A stretch of DNA of 64,000 bases, from assembly GCA_015062305.1 (NCBI GenBank), contig SUUX01000002.1, forward strand, positions 1-64,000, given 5' to 3'. The translations under genes were made by a program, and so were the position numbers. This document shows, in pieces, positions 49,048 to 59,676 of the stretch. This DNA is from Alphaproteobacteria bacterium. Lineage in GTDB: Bacteria; Pseudomonadota; Alphaproteobacteria; RF32; CAG-239. The notes under the pieces were generated by a model, which saw only the letters and a program-made list of their open reading frames with translations, was not told the origin of the DNA and made no database searches. Within the stretch, counting starts at the first letter, position 1. Every line of letters starts with the position of its first letter.

Positions 49048-50559
49048 ATGACCGAAAAAAGTTTTGAAGAGGCGTATCAAGAAAATAATCCTCAAAATTT
49101 TATGGATAAACCTCTTAAAGAAATAAGAGAAGAGATAGATACTCTTCACAGAGATGGAAAACCAGTTCCTCAAGCCTTACAGATAGCGTTTGATAGCAAA
49201 CAAAATCAAGAGGAATTCGGAGAAAACAACAAAGAGAACCAATACACTGCTGATGGTTCGACAGGCAATAGTGGCGGGACAGTGAACGGAGCAGCTAATG
49301 ATTCTCATGCCGATGCAAAACTTCCTTTTGATGAATATATAAAAGGTGATAAGATAGATATTTCACTGAAAAAAATGAAAGGCGGAATTATAGCCAGAAC
49401 AGGAATTATGCGCACAGACAAACGTTGTATAAAACAGCGCAGAATGCCTGACGGAAGCTATGTGATATCATTATATGCATCAGAAGCTGACAAACTGAAT
49501 GACGGTAAGTTGGATAAAGATGGCGTACCGATGAACAAAAAACGTGTAAGCTTTCGCTTATACTCCAATAGAAGACCGGCAACAGTTGGTATTTATGTAC
49601 CGCAAGGGGCTAAGTTTGAAACATCTTTTGCTAAAGGTGCTTTGAAAGCTCTGAAAAACTGCGGTTATAAATATTTTGTAATGCCCAATGCCGTGGAGTT
49701 TGGTGGTGATGCTCAAGGTGCATTTTGGGAAGCAGCCGGCGACCAGTTGGTTTGTCCAAGATTGAAGAGATATAAAGATGATCCTAACGGTTGTGATATA
49801 GGTAATGATCACTTGGCCAAATTATTGAAAGCTATTGAAGATAAATCTGATGGTAATGCTGAAGACATCATTGAATATAAGATGAGATTGGTGAGAGAGC
49901 TAAGGGCTTATTGCAAACACACTCCAAACACCCACTTAGCGAATACTTGTTCGAAACTTGAAGGGGATTGCAAGTTTTATCACTATAATAACGAAACCAA
50001 ACCATTTATTAATAAATTCATCAACGATGGTATTGATGGAAAATATGTTGATGAAAATGGTAACAATAGGAAATGGAATCAAATTGATGTGGCTTGTGCT
50101 TATGAAGCAACAGCTAGATTGCTGCAGGGTCTTGACAAAGGATATTTTGAGGATGCTAAAGGTAACCGACAAGACTTCCCTAAAGGCTTTGATATCTTAA
50201 ACGGTGGAAACAAGGATTTTGTAGAAAAATTTCTCCAAGAACATATGGCTGCCTGCCGTGAAGAAGTTATTAAGACTTATGAAGATAAGATTAGAATCGG
50301 AGGAGTTGATATAGATGCAGGAAGTGATGATAATGATGAAAAACAAGCAAATAAATATAAAACAGCATCAAATGAAACTCTTGAAGCCTATAAGAAAAGA
50401 ATGGATGATGCGGCAAAAGACTGTGCAGACTGTGGTTCTGATCAGTCCAAAGATTTATCAATTAAAATTTCCGCAAGAGCAATAGATGCAGCACCACGTG
50501 ATATATCAAAAGCTAGTAAGAAGCCTAATATGTCACGTCGTGGTAATGATGGCAGATAG
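49048..50559 (+). CDS. Hypothetical protein with LPD7-like segment
   Basis: FAKGALKALKNCGYKYFVMPNAVEFGGDAQGAFWEAAGDQLVCP resembles large-polyvalent-protein-associated domain 7; 503 aa. Confidence 0.55.
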   Translation: MTEKSFEEAYQENNPQNFMDKPLKEIREEIDTLHRDGKPVPQALQIAFDSKQNQEEFGENNKENQYTADGSTGNSGGTVNGAANDSHADAKLPFDEYIKGDKIDISLKKMKGGIIARTGIMRTDKRCIKQRRMPDGSYVISLYASEADKLNDGKLDKDGVPMNKKRVSFRLYSNRRPATVGIYVPQGAKFETSFAKGALKALKNCGYKYFVMPNAVEFGGDAQGAFWEAAGDQLVCPRLKRYKDDPNGCDIGNDHLAKLLKAIEDKSDGNAEDIIEYKMRLVRELRAYCKHTPNTHLANTCSKLEGDCKFYHYNNETKPFINKFINDGIDGKYVDENGNNRKWNQIDVACAYEATARLLQGLDKGYFEDAKGNRQDFPKGFDILNGGNKDFVEKFLQEHMAACREEVIKTYEDKIRIGGVDIDAGSDDNDEKQANKYKTASNETLEAYKKRMDDAAKDCADCGSDQSKDLSIKISARAIDAAPRDISKASKKPNMSRRGNDGR

Positions 50560-50581
50560 CACATTTATAAATAGCTTATGA

Positions 50582-50608
50582 AAAAACTCCCGAAAGGGAG
50601 TTTTTTTA
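50582..50608. terminator. Intrinsic terminator
   Basis: AAAAACTCCC-GAAA-GGGAGTTTTTTT. Confidence 0.85.
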
Positions 50609-50616
50609 CTGGTGGT

Positions 50617-51153
50617 TTATACTTTTTCTATCCAATGAATTTTGCTTGCATCAAAGCGGTCTTCCGGTTGTTTTGGAGTTTCGGCCGGATATCCCATTGG
50701 CACAATGGCAAATGGACGAATATTGGATGGCAAATTGAGGCGGTCTCTTAGAGCTTCAACGACCTTTGGCATGGGGGCCGCACCACAATAGCAACTGCCA
50801 ATGCCTTCAGCCCAGGCAGCAAGCATCAGACTCTGGGTGGCAATGGCGCAATCTACATCTACATATGTCCAACTTTCATCTTCTTTGTTGCGACTAAAAG
50901 ATTTGTCTGTATCACCACAAACAATCATCACACAAGCGGCATCTTTGGCAAACGATGTCCAGCGCTGAATTACTCTGAGTTCTGCCATAAAATCTTTGTC
51001 GGTGATAACATAGAACTCCCATGGACGATGGTTGTGCGCCGATGGTGAATGTTGAGCTGCTTTGACGATTTTTTCGATTGTAGATTTATCTATCGGACGA
51101 TCTTGATATTTGCGTACAGAACGTCTGGTTAGCAAACCTTGCATTAAATCCAT
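50617..51153 (-). CDS. Nitroreductase family protein
   Basis: LLTRRSVRKYQDRPIDKSTIEKIVKAAQHSPSAHNHRPWEFYVITD...AWAEGIGSCYCGA. Confidence 0.93.
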   Translation of the reverse strand: MDLMQGLLTRRSVRKYQDRPIDKSTIEKIVKAAQHSPSAHNHRPWEFYVITDKDFMAELRVIQRWTSFAKDAACVMIVCGDTDKSFSRNKEDESWTYVDVDCAIATQSLMLAAWAEGIGSCYCGAAPMPKVVEALRDRLNLPSNIRPFAIVPMGYPAETPKQPEDRFDASKIHWIEKV

Positions 51154-51237
51154 TTTATATGCTCCTAAAAATTCAATCAAACGATTGAATTTTGCACTAA
51201 ACACGTGAGATGTCAAGCAAAAATGTGTAGCTTGCGA

Positions 51238-51831
51238 TTAATTGACTGTTCTTTGTAGGCTCTCTATCCGAGGCAAAACAGATTTTTCGATAATATAAGC
51301 AATGGTTTTTTCGACCATGGCATCTACAGACTTGAGAGCGGTGGTAATCTCTTCTTTGTTGCCCCCTTTGGCGAGTTTGTAGTTGAGACCAGAATAGGCG
51401 CCAGAAAGTTCGGACATAGAATCTATGAGCTTTGCCAAGTAGGCCGGCATTTTGATATCGGTATTGCCACCCCAAAATCCCTCTACAAAACCTTGTTCTA
51501 TACACACAAAACGGCGCTCAAAATATTCAAACAAATCTTTGTAAGAAAGTTTTTCTAATTTGATTTTGTTGTTTTTGACACGTTCAAAAATATCATCCCA
51601 TAAACCCATAAAAAATTTGAAAAATAAATCGGCTTCATCCTTGGTTTGCAATCTGGGAGCTTTGCCTGATGGCCAAAAAGATGAAATTACGTCTGTTGGG
51701 CGCAACTCCAAATTAGGACTGCAGATGGCGCCAACAAAGCGCATTTTGACTACATCTAGAGGAGTTGGGCATTTGTAATGCTCCAACATTTTAATCATTT
51801 TTTCGTCACCAATATATTTGTTTTCTTGCAT
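51238..51831 (-). CDS. Hypothetical protein
   Basis: 197 aa ORF, no recognised domain. Confidence 0.6.
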   Translation of the reverse strand: MQENKYIGDEKMIKMLEHYKCPTPLDVVKMRFVGAICSPNLELRPTDVISSFWPSGKAPRLQTKDEADLFFKFFMGLWDDIFERVKNNKIKLEKLSYKDLFEYFERRFVCIEQGFVEGFWGGNTDIKMPAYLAKLIDSMSELSGAYSGLNYKLAKGGNKEEITTALKSVDAMVEKTIAYIIEKSVLPRIESLQRTVN

Positions 51832-51891
51832 TTTGCTCTTCTTTGTTTATAGTGTTTAGGAATATTTATTAATGTAATGGAGTTTTTTTAA

Positions 51892-52209
51892 TTGTCCAGA
51901 TTAAAATTGATAAACTTGATGCTTTTGGCTAGCTTTTTGTGTGCTTGCTCACAGTTTAGGCCGTTTGTAGACCGCAGACGTGAGGCCGGCGCCAAAACGC
52001 AAGCCTCTTTGTATGTAGGAAAATCTACGCCACAGAATCCGGCTATTTGTTATAATGCCTTATATACACCGTATAAAGATGTGAAAAAACTGGCTGATGA
52101 AGTTTGTGTAAAAGAAAAAACCGGAACCCATGCCGTGCCGGTGAAGCAAACAATATTTACTTGTAGAATTTTGGTGCCAAACCATTTGTATTTTAAATGT
52201 GAAAAATAA
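51892..52209 (+). CDS. Small lipoprotein
   Basis: Lipobox LCAC after hydrophobic N-terminus; TTG start; upstream of argS. Confidence 0.65.
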   Translation: MSRLKLINLMLLASFLCACSQFRPFVDRRREAGAKTQASLYVGKSTPQNPAICYNALYTPYKDVKKLADEVCVKEKTGTHAVPVKQTIFTCRILVPNHLYFKCEK

Positions 52210-52225
52210 TTTTTGAGGAAATAAG

Positions 52226-53941
52226 ATGTCTTTATCTTTGGAAAATATGTTGAATAAAAAATTGGAAAACATTTTTGCGGCTTTGGGATTAGATACAAAG
52301 TTTGCTTTTGCAAAAGTTTCTGACAGGCCAGACTTGAGCGATTTTCAGTGTAATGGAGCTTTGGCTTTGGCAAAATCCGAACGCAAAAATCCCAGAGAAA
52401 TTGCTACCTTGATTGCCACAGAACTGCAAAAAGACTCAGATTTGGCAAAGGTTTCGGTTGATGGTCCCGGTTTTTTGAATATTACCCTTGATGATGCTTT
52501 TATTGCAAAAACCATGAATGAAGCGGCAGATGATGAGCGTTTTGGAGTACAAAAGACAACAACTCCTCGAAAAATTGTGATGGATTTTGGCGGACCTAAT
52601 GTGGCAAAAGCTTTGCACGTTGGACATTTGCGTTCTGCAGTGATTGGAGAATCGTTAAGAAGAATCGAAGAATTTGTCGGTCATGATGTGGTATCTGATG
52701 TGCATTTGGGAGACTGGGGTACTCAGATGGGTATGATTTTGGCTGAAATTATTTTGCAAGACGGTGATTTGAGCAAAACTGAAACTTATAATATTGACGA
52801 AATATCGGCCTTTTATAAGCAGGCAAATGCTCGTTGCAAAGAAAATGAGGCAGCTAAAGAAAATGCTCGCAAAATCACGGCAGAATTACAAAATGGTGAT
52901 CCTGTATATCGTAAGGCTTGGCAACATTTGCGCAAGGAATCTTTGGAGGCAATCAAAAAGAACTATTTGGTTTTGGATGCTCATTTTGATTTGTGGTTGG
53001 GTGAAAGCGATGCCCATGATGCCAGTGGAAAAATTGTGGAAATGGCAAAAGATCAAGGCTTGGCAAAAATTGATGACGGAGCATTGATTATCAGATTGGC
53101 AGATGATTCCAAACCTCCGGTGATTTTGGTGAAAAGTGACGGTGGTTTTGGGTATCAGGTGACGGATATTGCCACAATAAAGATGCGTGTTGATGACCTA
53201 CAGGCGCAAGAGATTTTGTATGTGGTGGATAAGCGTCAGGCTTTGCACTTTGAACAAGTGTTTGAAGTGGCAGAAAAATTGGGAATTGCTCCCAATGTGA
53301 AATTTAAGCATATTGGTTTTGGCACGGTTAATGGCGCAGACGGCAAACCTTTTAAGACCAGAGATGGCGGAGTAATGAATTTGGAAGATCTTATTGCCTT
53401 GTCGTTGGAAAAAGTGAAAGAATCTTTACCTGAAGAGGCCGAGGGATATACCAATACAGATATTGAAAAAATGGCAGAACAAATTGCCATTGGTGCTATA
53501 AAATTTCAAGATTTGAAAAACAATACGGCTTCGGGATATGTGTTTGAGCTGGAAGACTTTGCAAAATTTGAAGGTAAAACTGGGCCATATATACAATATG
53601 CAATTGCCCGTATAAATTCTATTTTGCGTAAAGCAGGAATGGAACCCAAAGATGTGGTTATTACTAACAAAGAAGAACGTGACTTGGCTTTGAAAATTGC
53701 TCAACTAAACTCTGTGATTGCCAGAGCTGAAGCTGAGAAAGAGCCTAGTATTATATCTGATTATGCTTATAACTTGGCACAAGTGTTCTCTAGCTTTTAT
53801 AATGCTTCTTCTATTTTGAACGAACCAAACAAAGAAGTGGCGGCGTCAAGATTGAAACTGGCAAAACTGGTGAGAGATATATTACAACTCAATTTATATC
53901 TTATGGGTATTGAAGCTCCGGAGGCAATGCTCAAAAAATAG
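52226..53941 (+). CDS. argS: Arginyl-tRNA synthetase
   Basis: VMDFGGPNVAKALHVGHLRSAVIGESLRRI...GDWGTQMGMI...KFEGKTGPYIQYAIARINSIL. Confidence 0.97.
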   Translation: MSLSLENMLNKKLENIFAALGLDTKFAFAKVSDRPDLSDFQCNGALALAKSERKNPREIATLIATELQKDSDLAKVSVDGPGFLNITLDDAFIAKTMNEAADDERFGVQKTTTPRKIVMDFGGPNVAKALHVGHLRSAVIGESLRRIEEFVGHDVVSDVHLGDWGTQMGMILAEIILQDGDLSKTETYNIDEISAFYKQANARCKENEAAKENARKITAELQNGDPVYRKAWQHLRKESLEAIKKNYLVLDAHFDLWLGESDAHDASGKIVEMAKDQGLAKIDDGALIIRLADDSKPPVILVKSDGGFGYQVTDIATIKMRVDDLQAQEILYVVDKRQALHFEQVFEVAEKLGIAPNVKFKHIGFGTVNGADGKPFKTRDGGVMNLEDLIALSLEKVKESLPEEAEGYTNTDIEKMAEQIAIGAIKFQDLKNNTASGYVFELEDFAKFEGKTGPYIQYAIARINSILRKAGMEPKDVVITNKEERDLALKIAQLNSVIARAEAEKEPSIISDYAYNLAQVFSSFYNASSILNEPNKEVAASRLKLAKLVRDILQLNLYLMGIEAPEAMLKK

Positions 53942-53964
53942 TCTGTTTATGAAGGAGGGTTATC

Positions 53965-55257
53965 ATGCTGGAAAAACTAAAATCTTTTAGGGCTTTTATA
54001 TCTCCTTTGGCGGCGTTTTTTGTAGGAACAATGCTAACTAGTTTAGCTTTTAGTCTGTTGTCTTCTTCTTTGGCAATTAGGTTGAATGCTCAAGTTTCTA
54101 CATTTACATCAGGTATTGTGATGTCTTTGTATTATGTGGGCTATATCTTGGCCACGTTGAGTTCTTATAAAATAATCAATCGTGTTGGACATGTGCGAGC
54201 TTTTTCTGCCTATATATCTATATTATCGGCGTTGGTTTTGTTGCATGCGGTGTATTTTAGTGCCATATATTGGGCTTTTTTGCGACTGATGGAAGGATAT
54301 TGCTTGGCATCGGCAACAATCTGTTTGGAAAGCTGGCTAAATTCCAGATCTAATAACAAAAACAGAGGTGTTGTGATGTCTTTTTATATGGTGACAACAT
54401 ATTTGGGTGCAGCCTGCGGACAGCTATTGTTGAATATGCCAGATGAAAGCGGAATGCTGACATTGATTGTGATATCTGTTTTATATTCGGTGGCTTTGGT
54501 GCCAATATCGTTGACAGCCCTGCCATCTCCGGACGTGAGCAAGCACAAAAGTATGTCGCTAAAACAACTTTATACAACAGCTCCGGTTGGGGTTGTCGGG
54601 TGTATTGTTAGCGGTGTTTTGGTGGGAGGTGTTTATACCCTGGGGCCCATCTATGCCGAAAAAACAGGATTGCCATTGTATGGTGTGTCACTGTTTATGT
54701 TTTTTTGTATTTTGGGTGGAATGTTGGCACAAACGCCAATTGGACGGTTGTCTGACAAAATGGATAGGCGCTTTGTGATGATGTGGTGTAGCGGAGGATT
54801 ATTTTTGGTGGCTCCGTGGTTGCATATATTTGTATCGGGTGAAACTTGGCAATTGATTGGAGCTGCTCTGTTGTTGGGTTGTGGTACTTTTGTATTGTAT
54901 CCGATTTGTGTGTCGCATGTGAATGACAAAATTGATGATGAAGAGCGTGTTGAAGCCTGTGGACTGTTGATTTTGTTGCAAAGCGTGGGAATGGTATTGG
55001 GACCGATTATGATATCTTATTTGATGCAAAAATTTGGTGCAATATCTTTTCCTTTGGCTTTTTCGGTGGCAAATGGAGTTTTTGTGTTGTTTGCCTTTAA
55101 GCATATATCTTTCAAACCGAATGTTGACTATGTGACACAAAGCAAAACAGATCCGGTTCCGGTTACTCAATCGCATGTATATCCGGAGATTGCAAAGTTT
55201 GATACTCTGGTGGACATGGCAAAGAAATCTTTGCTACGCAAAAAAGGCCGGCTTTAA
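53965..55257 (+). CDS. MFS transporter
   Basis: 12-TM-like hydrophobic pattern; GGMLAQTPIGRLSDKMDRRFVM; LMEGYCLASATICLESWLN. Confidence 0.9.
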   Translation: MLEKLKSFRAFISPLAAFFVGTMLTSLAFSLLSSSLAIRLNAQVSTFTSGIVMSLYYVGYILATLSSYKIINRVGHVRAFSAYISILSALVLLHAVYFSAIYWAFLRLMEGYCLASATICLESWLNSRSNNKNRGVVMSFYMVTTYLGAACGQLLLNMPDESGMLTLIVISVLYSVALVPISLTALPSPDVSKHKSMSLKQLYTTAPVGVVGCIVSGVLVGGVYTLGPIYAEKTGLPLYGVSLFMFFCILGGMLAQTPIGRLSDKMDRRFVMMWCSGGLFLVAPWLHIFVSGETWQLIGAALLLGCGTFVLYPICVSHVNDKIDDEERVEACGLLILLQSVGMVLGPIMISYLMQKFGAISFPLAFSVANGVFVLFAFKHISFKPNVDYVTQSKTDPVPVTQSHVYPEIAKFDTLVDMAKKSLLRKKGRL

Positions 55258-55324
55258 TTGATTATCTTTATAAGGAATTGATATTAAAAATAAAACAGTG
55301 TTTTTATATATGGGAAAAATAGAT

Positions 55325-55368
55325 AAAAAGCACCCCGACAGTTTTTTGAACAATCGGGGTGTTTTTTT
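55325..55368. terminator. Intrinsic terminator between convergent genes
   Basis: AAAAAGCACCCCGA ... TCGGGGTGTTTTTTT. Confidence 0.85.
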
Positions 55369-55377
55369 GGCAAATAC

Positions 55378-58002
55378 TTAATAACAGTAATCACCCTCCG
55401 GTATGCAATTGCCATAACAGTACTGGTATCCACTTTGGCAACCGCTTACTGAATAGCAACAAGTATTGCTATCATAATTACAATCAGCGCCCTGAGGACA
55501 AGAATCATAATCACTTGAATAAGATGAACAATATGAAACACAGTCACCATTACACATCTTGTATCCGCTATGACAACTCCATATACAATATTGACAAGCC
55601 ACCCCACCTACAGATGACCCAGATGAAGCTCCTAAACGATAATATCCATTAGATGGCCCTGTTCCACAGTCGACAACCGATGTTGCTTGACCAGATGGGC
55701 AAGACTGTGCAATACAAGCTGTTCCTGTAGAGTTGACGTCATAACCTGTGCTACATGCCGTTACCTTATATTTGGTGGTGCCACCGCAAGCCGATTCAGC
55801 ATATGCTGCGGCATTTGCCACATTTCGACTAGTTAAAGTATAACCATTCCATGTACAAGCTGTACAAGTACCGCAACCATTTGAATCAGCTCCTGTTACC
55901 TCATAACCGCTACTACAAGATGATGCTTTACCACTCTTACAAGATAACTTACAGTTTTTACAAGCTAATTCCCCTGAATATCCGTTTGTCGTTGAACCTA
56001 AGCTGTATTGGCTGTTTGTTGGAGCAGTACCACAACCGGATACCGCTGTTGCATAGCCTGCTTGGCAACTCTTTGCTGTACAAGTATTGCCACTTTGGGT
56101 GTATCCATCTTTACAACCTGTAATTTTATATTTAGTTATATTGCCACAGGTTTTGGCTTCGTATCCCTTAGCTCCGGTTACTCCGCTACCGCTACTTAAG
56201 GTATAATCACCCCAAGAACAAGCTGTACAGGTCGTTCCGCTCAAATAATAGTTATCATTACATGAATAACTACAAGTACCACAAGTTTTACTTCCACAGG
56301 TTGCTGTACTTGTCAAAGTAGCTTTTCCGTTTGTTGGGTTCGTACAACTAGATACATAACCACTAGCACAACCATAACTACAAGTACCGCAAGTTTTGCT
56401 TCCACATGTGGCTTTATTCGTCAAAGTAGCAGAACACTGCGTGGCCGGAGCTGTACAAGAAGACACATAGTTAGTAGCACAACCATAACTACAAGTACCG
56501 CAAGTTTTGCTTCCACATGTGGCAGTGTTCGTCAAAGAAGCAGAACATTGCGTGGCCGGAGCTGTACAAGAAGACACATAGTTAGTAGCACAACCATAAC
56601 TACAAGTACCGCAAGTTTTGCTTCCACATGTGGCTTTATTCGTCAAAGTAGCAGAACACTGCGTAGCCGGAGCTGTACAAGAAGACACATAGTTAGTAGC
56701 ACAACCATAACTACAAGTACCGCAAGTTTTGCTTCCACATGTGGCAGTGTTCGTCAAAGTAGCAGAACACTGCGTAGCCGGAGCTGTGCAAGAAGACACA
56801 TAGTTAGTAGCACAACCATAACTGCAAGTACCGCAAGTTTTGCTTCCACATGAGCCTGTGTTTGTTAAAGAAGCAGAACATTGCGTAGCTGGAGCCGTAC
56901 AAGAAGTTACATAACCTCCTGTAGTATTACAAGCATAGCTACATGTGCCGCACTGATTGGTATCAGGGCTAGAAATGCTATATACACATCTGGTTGTGTC
57001 TGTTCCACATGAGGTCTGCGATTGATAGAAATTATTCTTACAAGATAATTGACACTTATAACAACTAGATGAGCCGGAACATCCACTTGTTGACGATGTT
57101 GTAGAATACACACTATTAGTAGGGGCTGTTCCACAACCAGCAGCAGTCGTTGCATAGCCTGTCGGGCAAGTTGCTGGTGCACATGATGTACTACCAGATA
57201 AACTATAACAAGAATTACAAGACACAACGCATTTTTTACATTGAGTATAAGTACTATGAGCAGAACCCAGACTATAAGAGCCATGCTCAACAGAACCACA
57301 ATAACCAACACTCACGGCATATCCGCTAGGACAAGCATTGGCTACACATTTTTTACAAGTCAACGAAGCACACGTACTCTGCTCACTACTACTTAATGTA
57401 TAATAACCATTACCGCTATAAGTGCCACACCCATCTACAGTTGAAGCAGCCCCTCCTTGACAAGCTTTACCAACACAACTACCACAACCATTTTCATCAG
57501 GAGAATTGAGGGAATATGTACAATAAGTTTGATCAGTACAATTTTGAGCGCTGCTACTTTTGCAACCTGACGGATAGTAAAAAGTTTTACTTCTACATTC
57601 ATCAAAACAAGAAGAGTAAATAGAATTGCTTAATCCTGCATAAGTAGAAACAAGAGAGCTGGAAGCTGTGTAATAGGGAGTGCTAACATTAGCACAAGGT
57701 TGACAACAACCTGTATAACACCACTCGCCATTTGACATCTTAAATTTACCACTACAATCCTGTGTGCCAACATCTGATGCAGCTGTTGCTCCATAGGCAC
57801 CACAACCAAAATTGTTTGTACGATTAAATTTATTTGCATCTGTAGGGAGCTGTTTAGTTCTGCCGTTGACTTCTTTTTTCTGCATTTCTCCCGTCATATA
57901 ATCCGGCAACCAATAGACTTTGGCACACACAACTGACGTGCATAACACAAAGCACGCCGCAATAACAGCGTAGACAGACTTCTTCATCAAACTGACTCCC
58001 AT
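55378..58002 (-). CDS. Secreted Cys-rich repeat protein
   Basis: Signal peptide (start probably MKKSVYAVIAACFVLC); 874 aa dense in Cys with repeated CGSKTCGTCSYGCATNYVSSCTAPATQCSATLTNTA units. Confidence 0.85.
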   Translation of the reverse strand: MGVSLMKKSVYAVIAACFVLCTSVVCAKVYWLPDYMTGEMQKKEVNGRTKQLPTDANKFNRTNNFGCGAYGATAASDVGTQDCSGKFKMSNGEWCYTGCCQPCANVSTPYYTASSSLVSTYAGLSNSIYSSCFDECRSKTFYYPSGCKSSSAQNCTDQTYCTYSLNSPDENGCGSCVGKACQGGAASTVDGCGTYSGNGYYTLSSSEQSTCASLTCKKCVANACPSGYAVSVGYCGSVEHGSYSLGSAHSTYTQCKKCVVSCNSCYSLSGSTSCAPATCPTGYATTAAGCGTAPTNSVYSTTSSTSGCSGSSSCYKCQLSCKNNFYQSQTSCGTDTTRCVYSISSPDTNQCGTCSYACNTTGGYVTSCTAPATQCSASLTNTGSCGSKTCGTCSYGCATNYVSSCTAPATQCSATLTNTATCGSKTCGTCSYGCATNYVSSCTAPATQCSATLTNKATCGSKTCGTCSYGCATNYVSSCTAPATQCSASLTNTATCGSKTCGTCSYGCATNYVSSCTAPATQCSATLTNKATCGSKTCGTCSYGCASGYVSSCTNPTNGKATLTSTATCGSKTCGTCSYSCNDNYYLSGTTCTACSWGDYTLSSGSGVTGAKGYEAKTCGNITKYKITGCKDGYTQSGNTCTAKSCQAGYATAVSGCGTAPTNSQYSLGSTTNGYSGELACKNCKLSCKSGKASSCSSGYEVTGADSNGCGTCTACTWNGYTLTSRNVANAAAYAESACGGTTKYKVTACSTGYDVNSTGTACIAQSCPSGQATSVVDCGTGPSNGYYRLGASSGSSVGGVACQYCIWSCHSGYKMCNGDCVSYCSSYSSDYDSCPQGADCNYDSNTCCYSVSGCQSGYQYCYGNCIPEGDYCY
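56384..56900 (-). repeat. 111-bp coding tandem repeat array
   Basis: GTACCGCAAGTTTTGCTTCCACATG recurs at 56384, 56495, 56606, 56717 and 56828 (exact 111-bp spacing). Confidence 0.95.
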
Positions 58003-58132
58003 AAAAATTCCTGTACCAATTTTAGGATATCAAAAAAAAATATAAATGTCAATATATTTAAGATTTCTGCCGAGTCGCAAAAAAAATCCGGCAACATATT
58101 TTTTTGCCGGATTTCTATGGATTTGAGAGCAA

Positions 58133-59560
58133 TTATCCCAATTTGACTATGGCATTTTGGATACGGTTTATGGTTTCTGTTTTACCCAAAATAACCGCCA
58201 ATTCTGTTGCGCCTCCGGGGGTGGTCTCTTTGCCACTCAAAGCAATGCGTGCCGGATAAAGCACTTGACCATTTTTGACACCAAGGCTTTCGGCCAAAGA
58301 TTTTAGCGCCTCAAACAAAGCCTCGTTGCTCCAATTGTTTTGAGAACTCAAAACTTCTTTGATTTTTGGCATAACCGACTTGGCAACTTCAGAATCAGTC
58401 TTCATTTTCTTGTTGCTATATAGCTCTAGGCTATAATCCGGCATAGATTTGATGAAGTCTATTTGCTCAGATATTTGACCTAGCGTTTCTACACGAGGTT
58501 GCAAAGTGCGGCTCAAGGCCTCTAAATCGATATTATCGGGCATATCTGTATAGTATGGCTGAGCTAATTGATGAAATTTTTCTGCAGATAAGGCTCTAAT
58601 ATAACAACCATTCATCCACGTGAGTTTGGTAATGTCAAAAATTGATGGAGAACGGCTCAGCCTGTCTATACTGAAAACTTTCTTCAACTCATCGATAGAA
58701 AAAATTTCTTCTTCGGTACCGGGGTTCCAACCAAGCAAAGCGATATAGTTAATAATCGCCTCCGGCAAATAACCCTTGGCAACCAAATCTTGGAAAGAAG
58801 CGTCTCCATTGCGCTTGGACAGCTTGTGTTGGGAATCTTTCATTACTGGCGGAACATGAACATAAAAAGGATGTTGCCAACCAAAATCTTCGTAAATCAG
58901 ATTGTATTTTGGAGTGGAAGATATGTATTCGTTGCCACGAACAACGTGAGTGATGTTCATGAGGTGATCATCTACGACATTGGCAAAGTTATATGTCGGG
59001 AAACCATCAGACTTGAGTAATACGCCCTCGTCCAGCTCATCATAATCTATTTCTATATCACCGTATACTTCATCATGATATTTTGATTTGCCTTTTTTGT
59101 TGATGGTTTGGCGAATAACGTACGGCTCACCGGCAGCAATACGTTTTTTGGCCTCGTCCAAGGACAAATGTTTGCATGGATCTTGGAATTTGATGTTTTG
59201 CTCCTCGTTTTTTTCTTCATCGGCTTCGGACTTTGAACAAAAACAATAATGCGCACCGCCAAGCTCTACCAACTTGTGAGCATATTCAGCATAAAGCGGT
59301 TTGCGCTCTGATTGAACATATGGACCATAGTTGCCACCAATGTCCGGACCTTCGTCCCAATGCATGCCAACGGTTTTGAGAGTATTGTAAATTATTTCGG
59401 TTGCACCTTCAACATAGCGCTTTTGGTCTGTGTCTTCTATACGCAACAAAAAATCTCCACCTTGAGCCTTGGCAATAAGGTATTCATAAAGTGCTGTGCG
59501 TAAGTTGCCAATGTGCATATAGCCGGTGGGAGATGGGGCAAAACGAGTTCTGACTGTCAT
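58133..59560 (-). CDS. gltX: Glutamyl-tRNA synthetase
   Basis: VRTRFAPSPTGYMHIGNLRTALYEYLIAKAQGGDFLLRIEDTDQKR; HKLSKRNGDASF. Confidence 0.97.
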   Translation of the reverse strand: MTVRTRFAPSPTGYMHIGNLRTALYEYLIAKAQGGDFLLRIEDTDQKRYVEGATEIIYNTLKTVGMHWDEGPDIGGNYGPYVQSERKPLYAEYAHKLVELGGAHYCFCSKSEADEEKNEEQNIKFQDPCKHLSLDEAKKRIAAGEPYVIRQTINKKGKSKYHDEVYGDIEIDYDELDEGVLLKSDGFPTYNFANVVDDHLMNITHVVRGNEYISSTPKYNLIYEDFGWQHPFYVHVPPVMKDSQHKLSKRNGDASFQDLVAKGYLPEAIINYIALLGWNPGTEEEIFSIDELKKVFSIDRLSRSPSIFDITKLTWMNGCYIRALSAEKFHQLAQPYYTDMPDNIDLEALSRTLQPRVETLGQISEQIDFIKSMPDYSLELYSNKKMKTDSEVAKSVMPKIKEVLSSQNNWSNEALFEALKSLAESLGVKNGQVLYPARIALSGKETTPGGATELAVILGKTETINRIQNAIVKLG

Positions 59561-59676
59561 TTCATTTTCCTTTTTGATATCTTCAAACTGTTAAATAACT
59601 TACTCCAAAATCAAAATTTGACAAGAATTTTATTAGATAAAAACAAAAAAGTCGGTACAAAACCGACTTTTGAAAA

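Noticed and set aside
56548-56853. Plus-strand 101 aa repeat ORF (RSCTRRHIVSSTTITTSTASFAST)
   Set aside because: Antisense shadow of the 111-bp repeats in the Cys-rich protein gene.
56384-56900. CRISPR-like regular repeats
   Set aside because: Repeats are contiguous 111-bp coding units with no unique spacers of CRISPR size.
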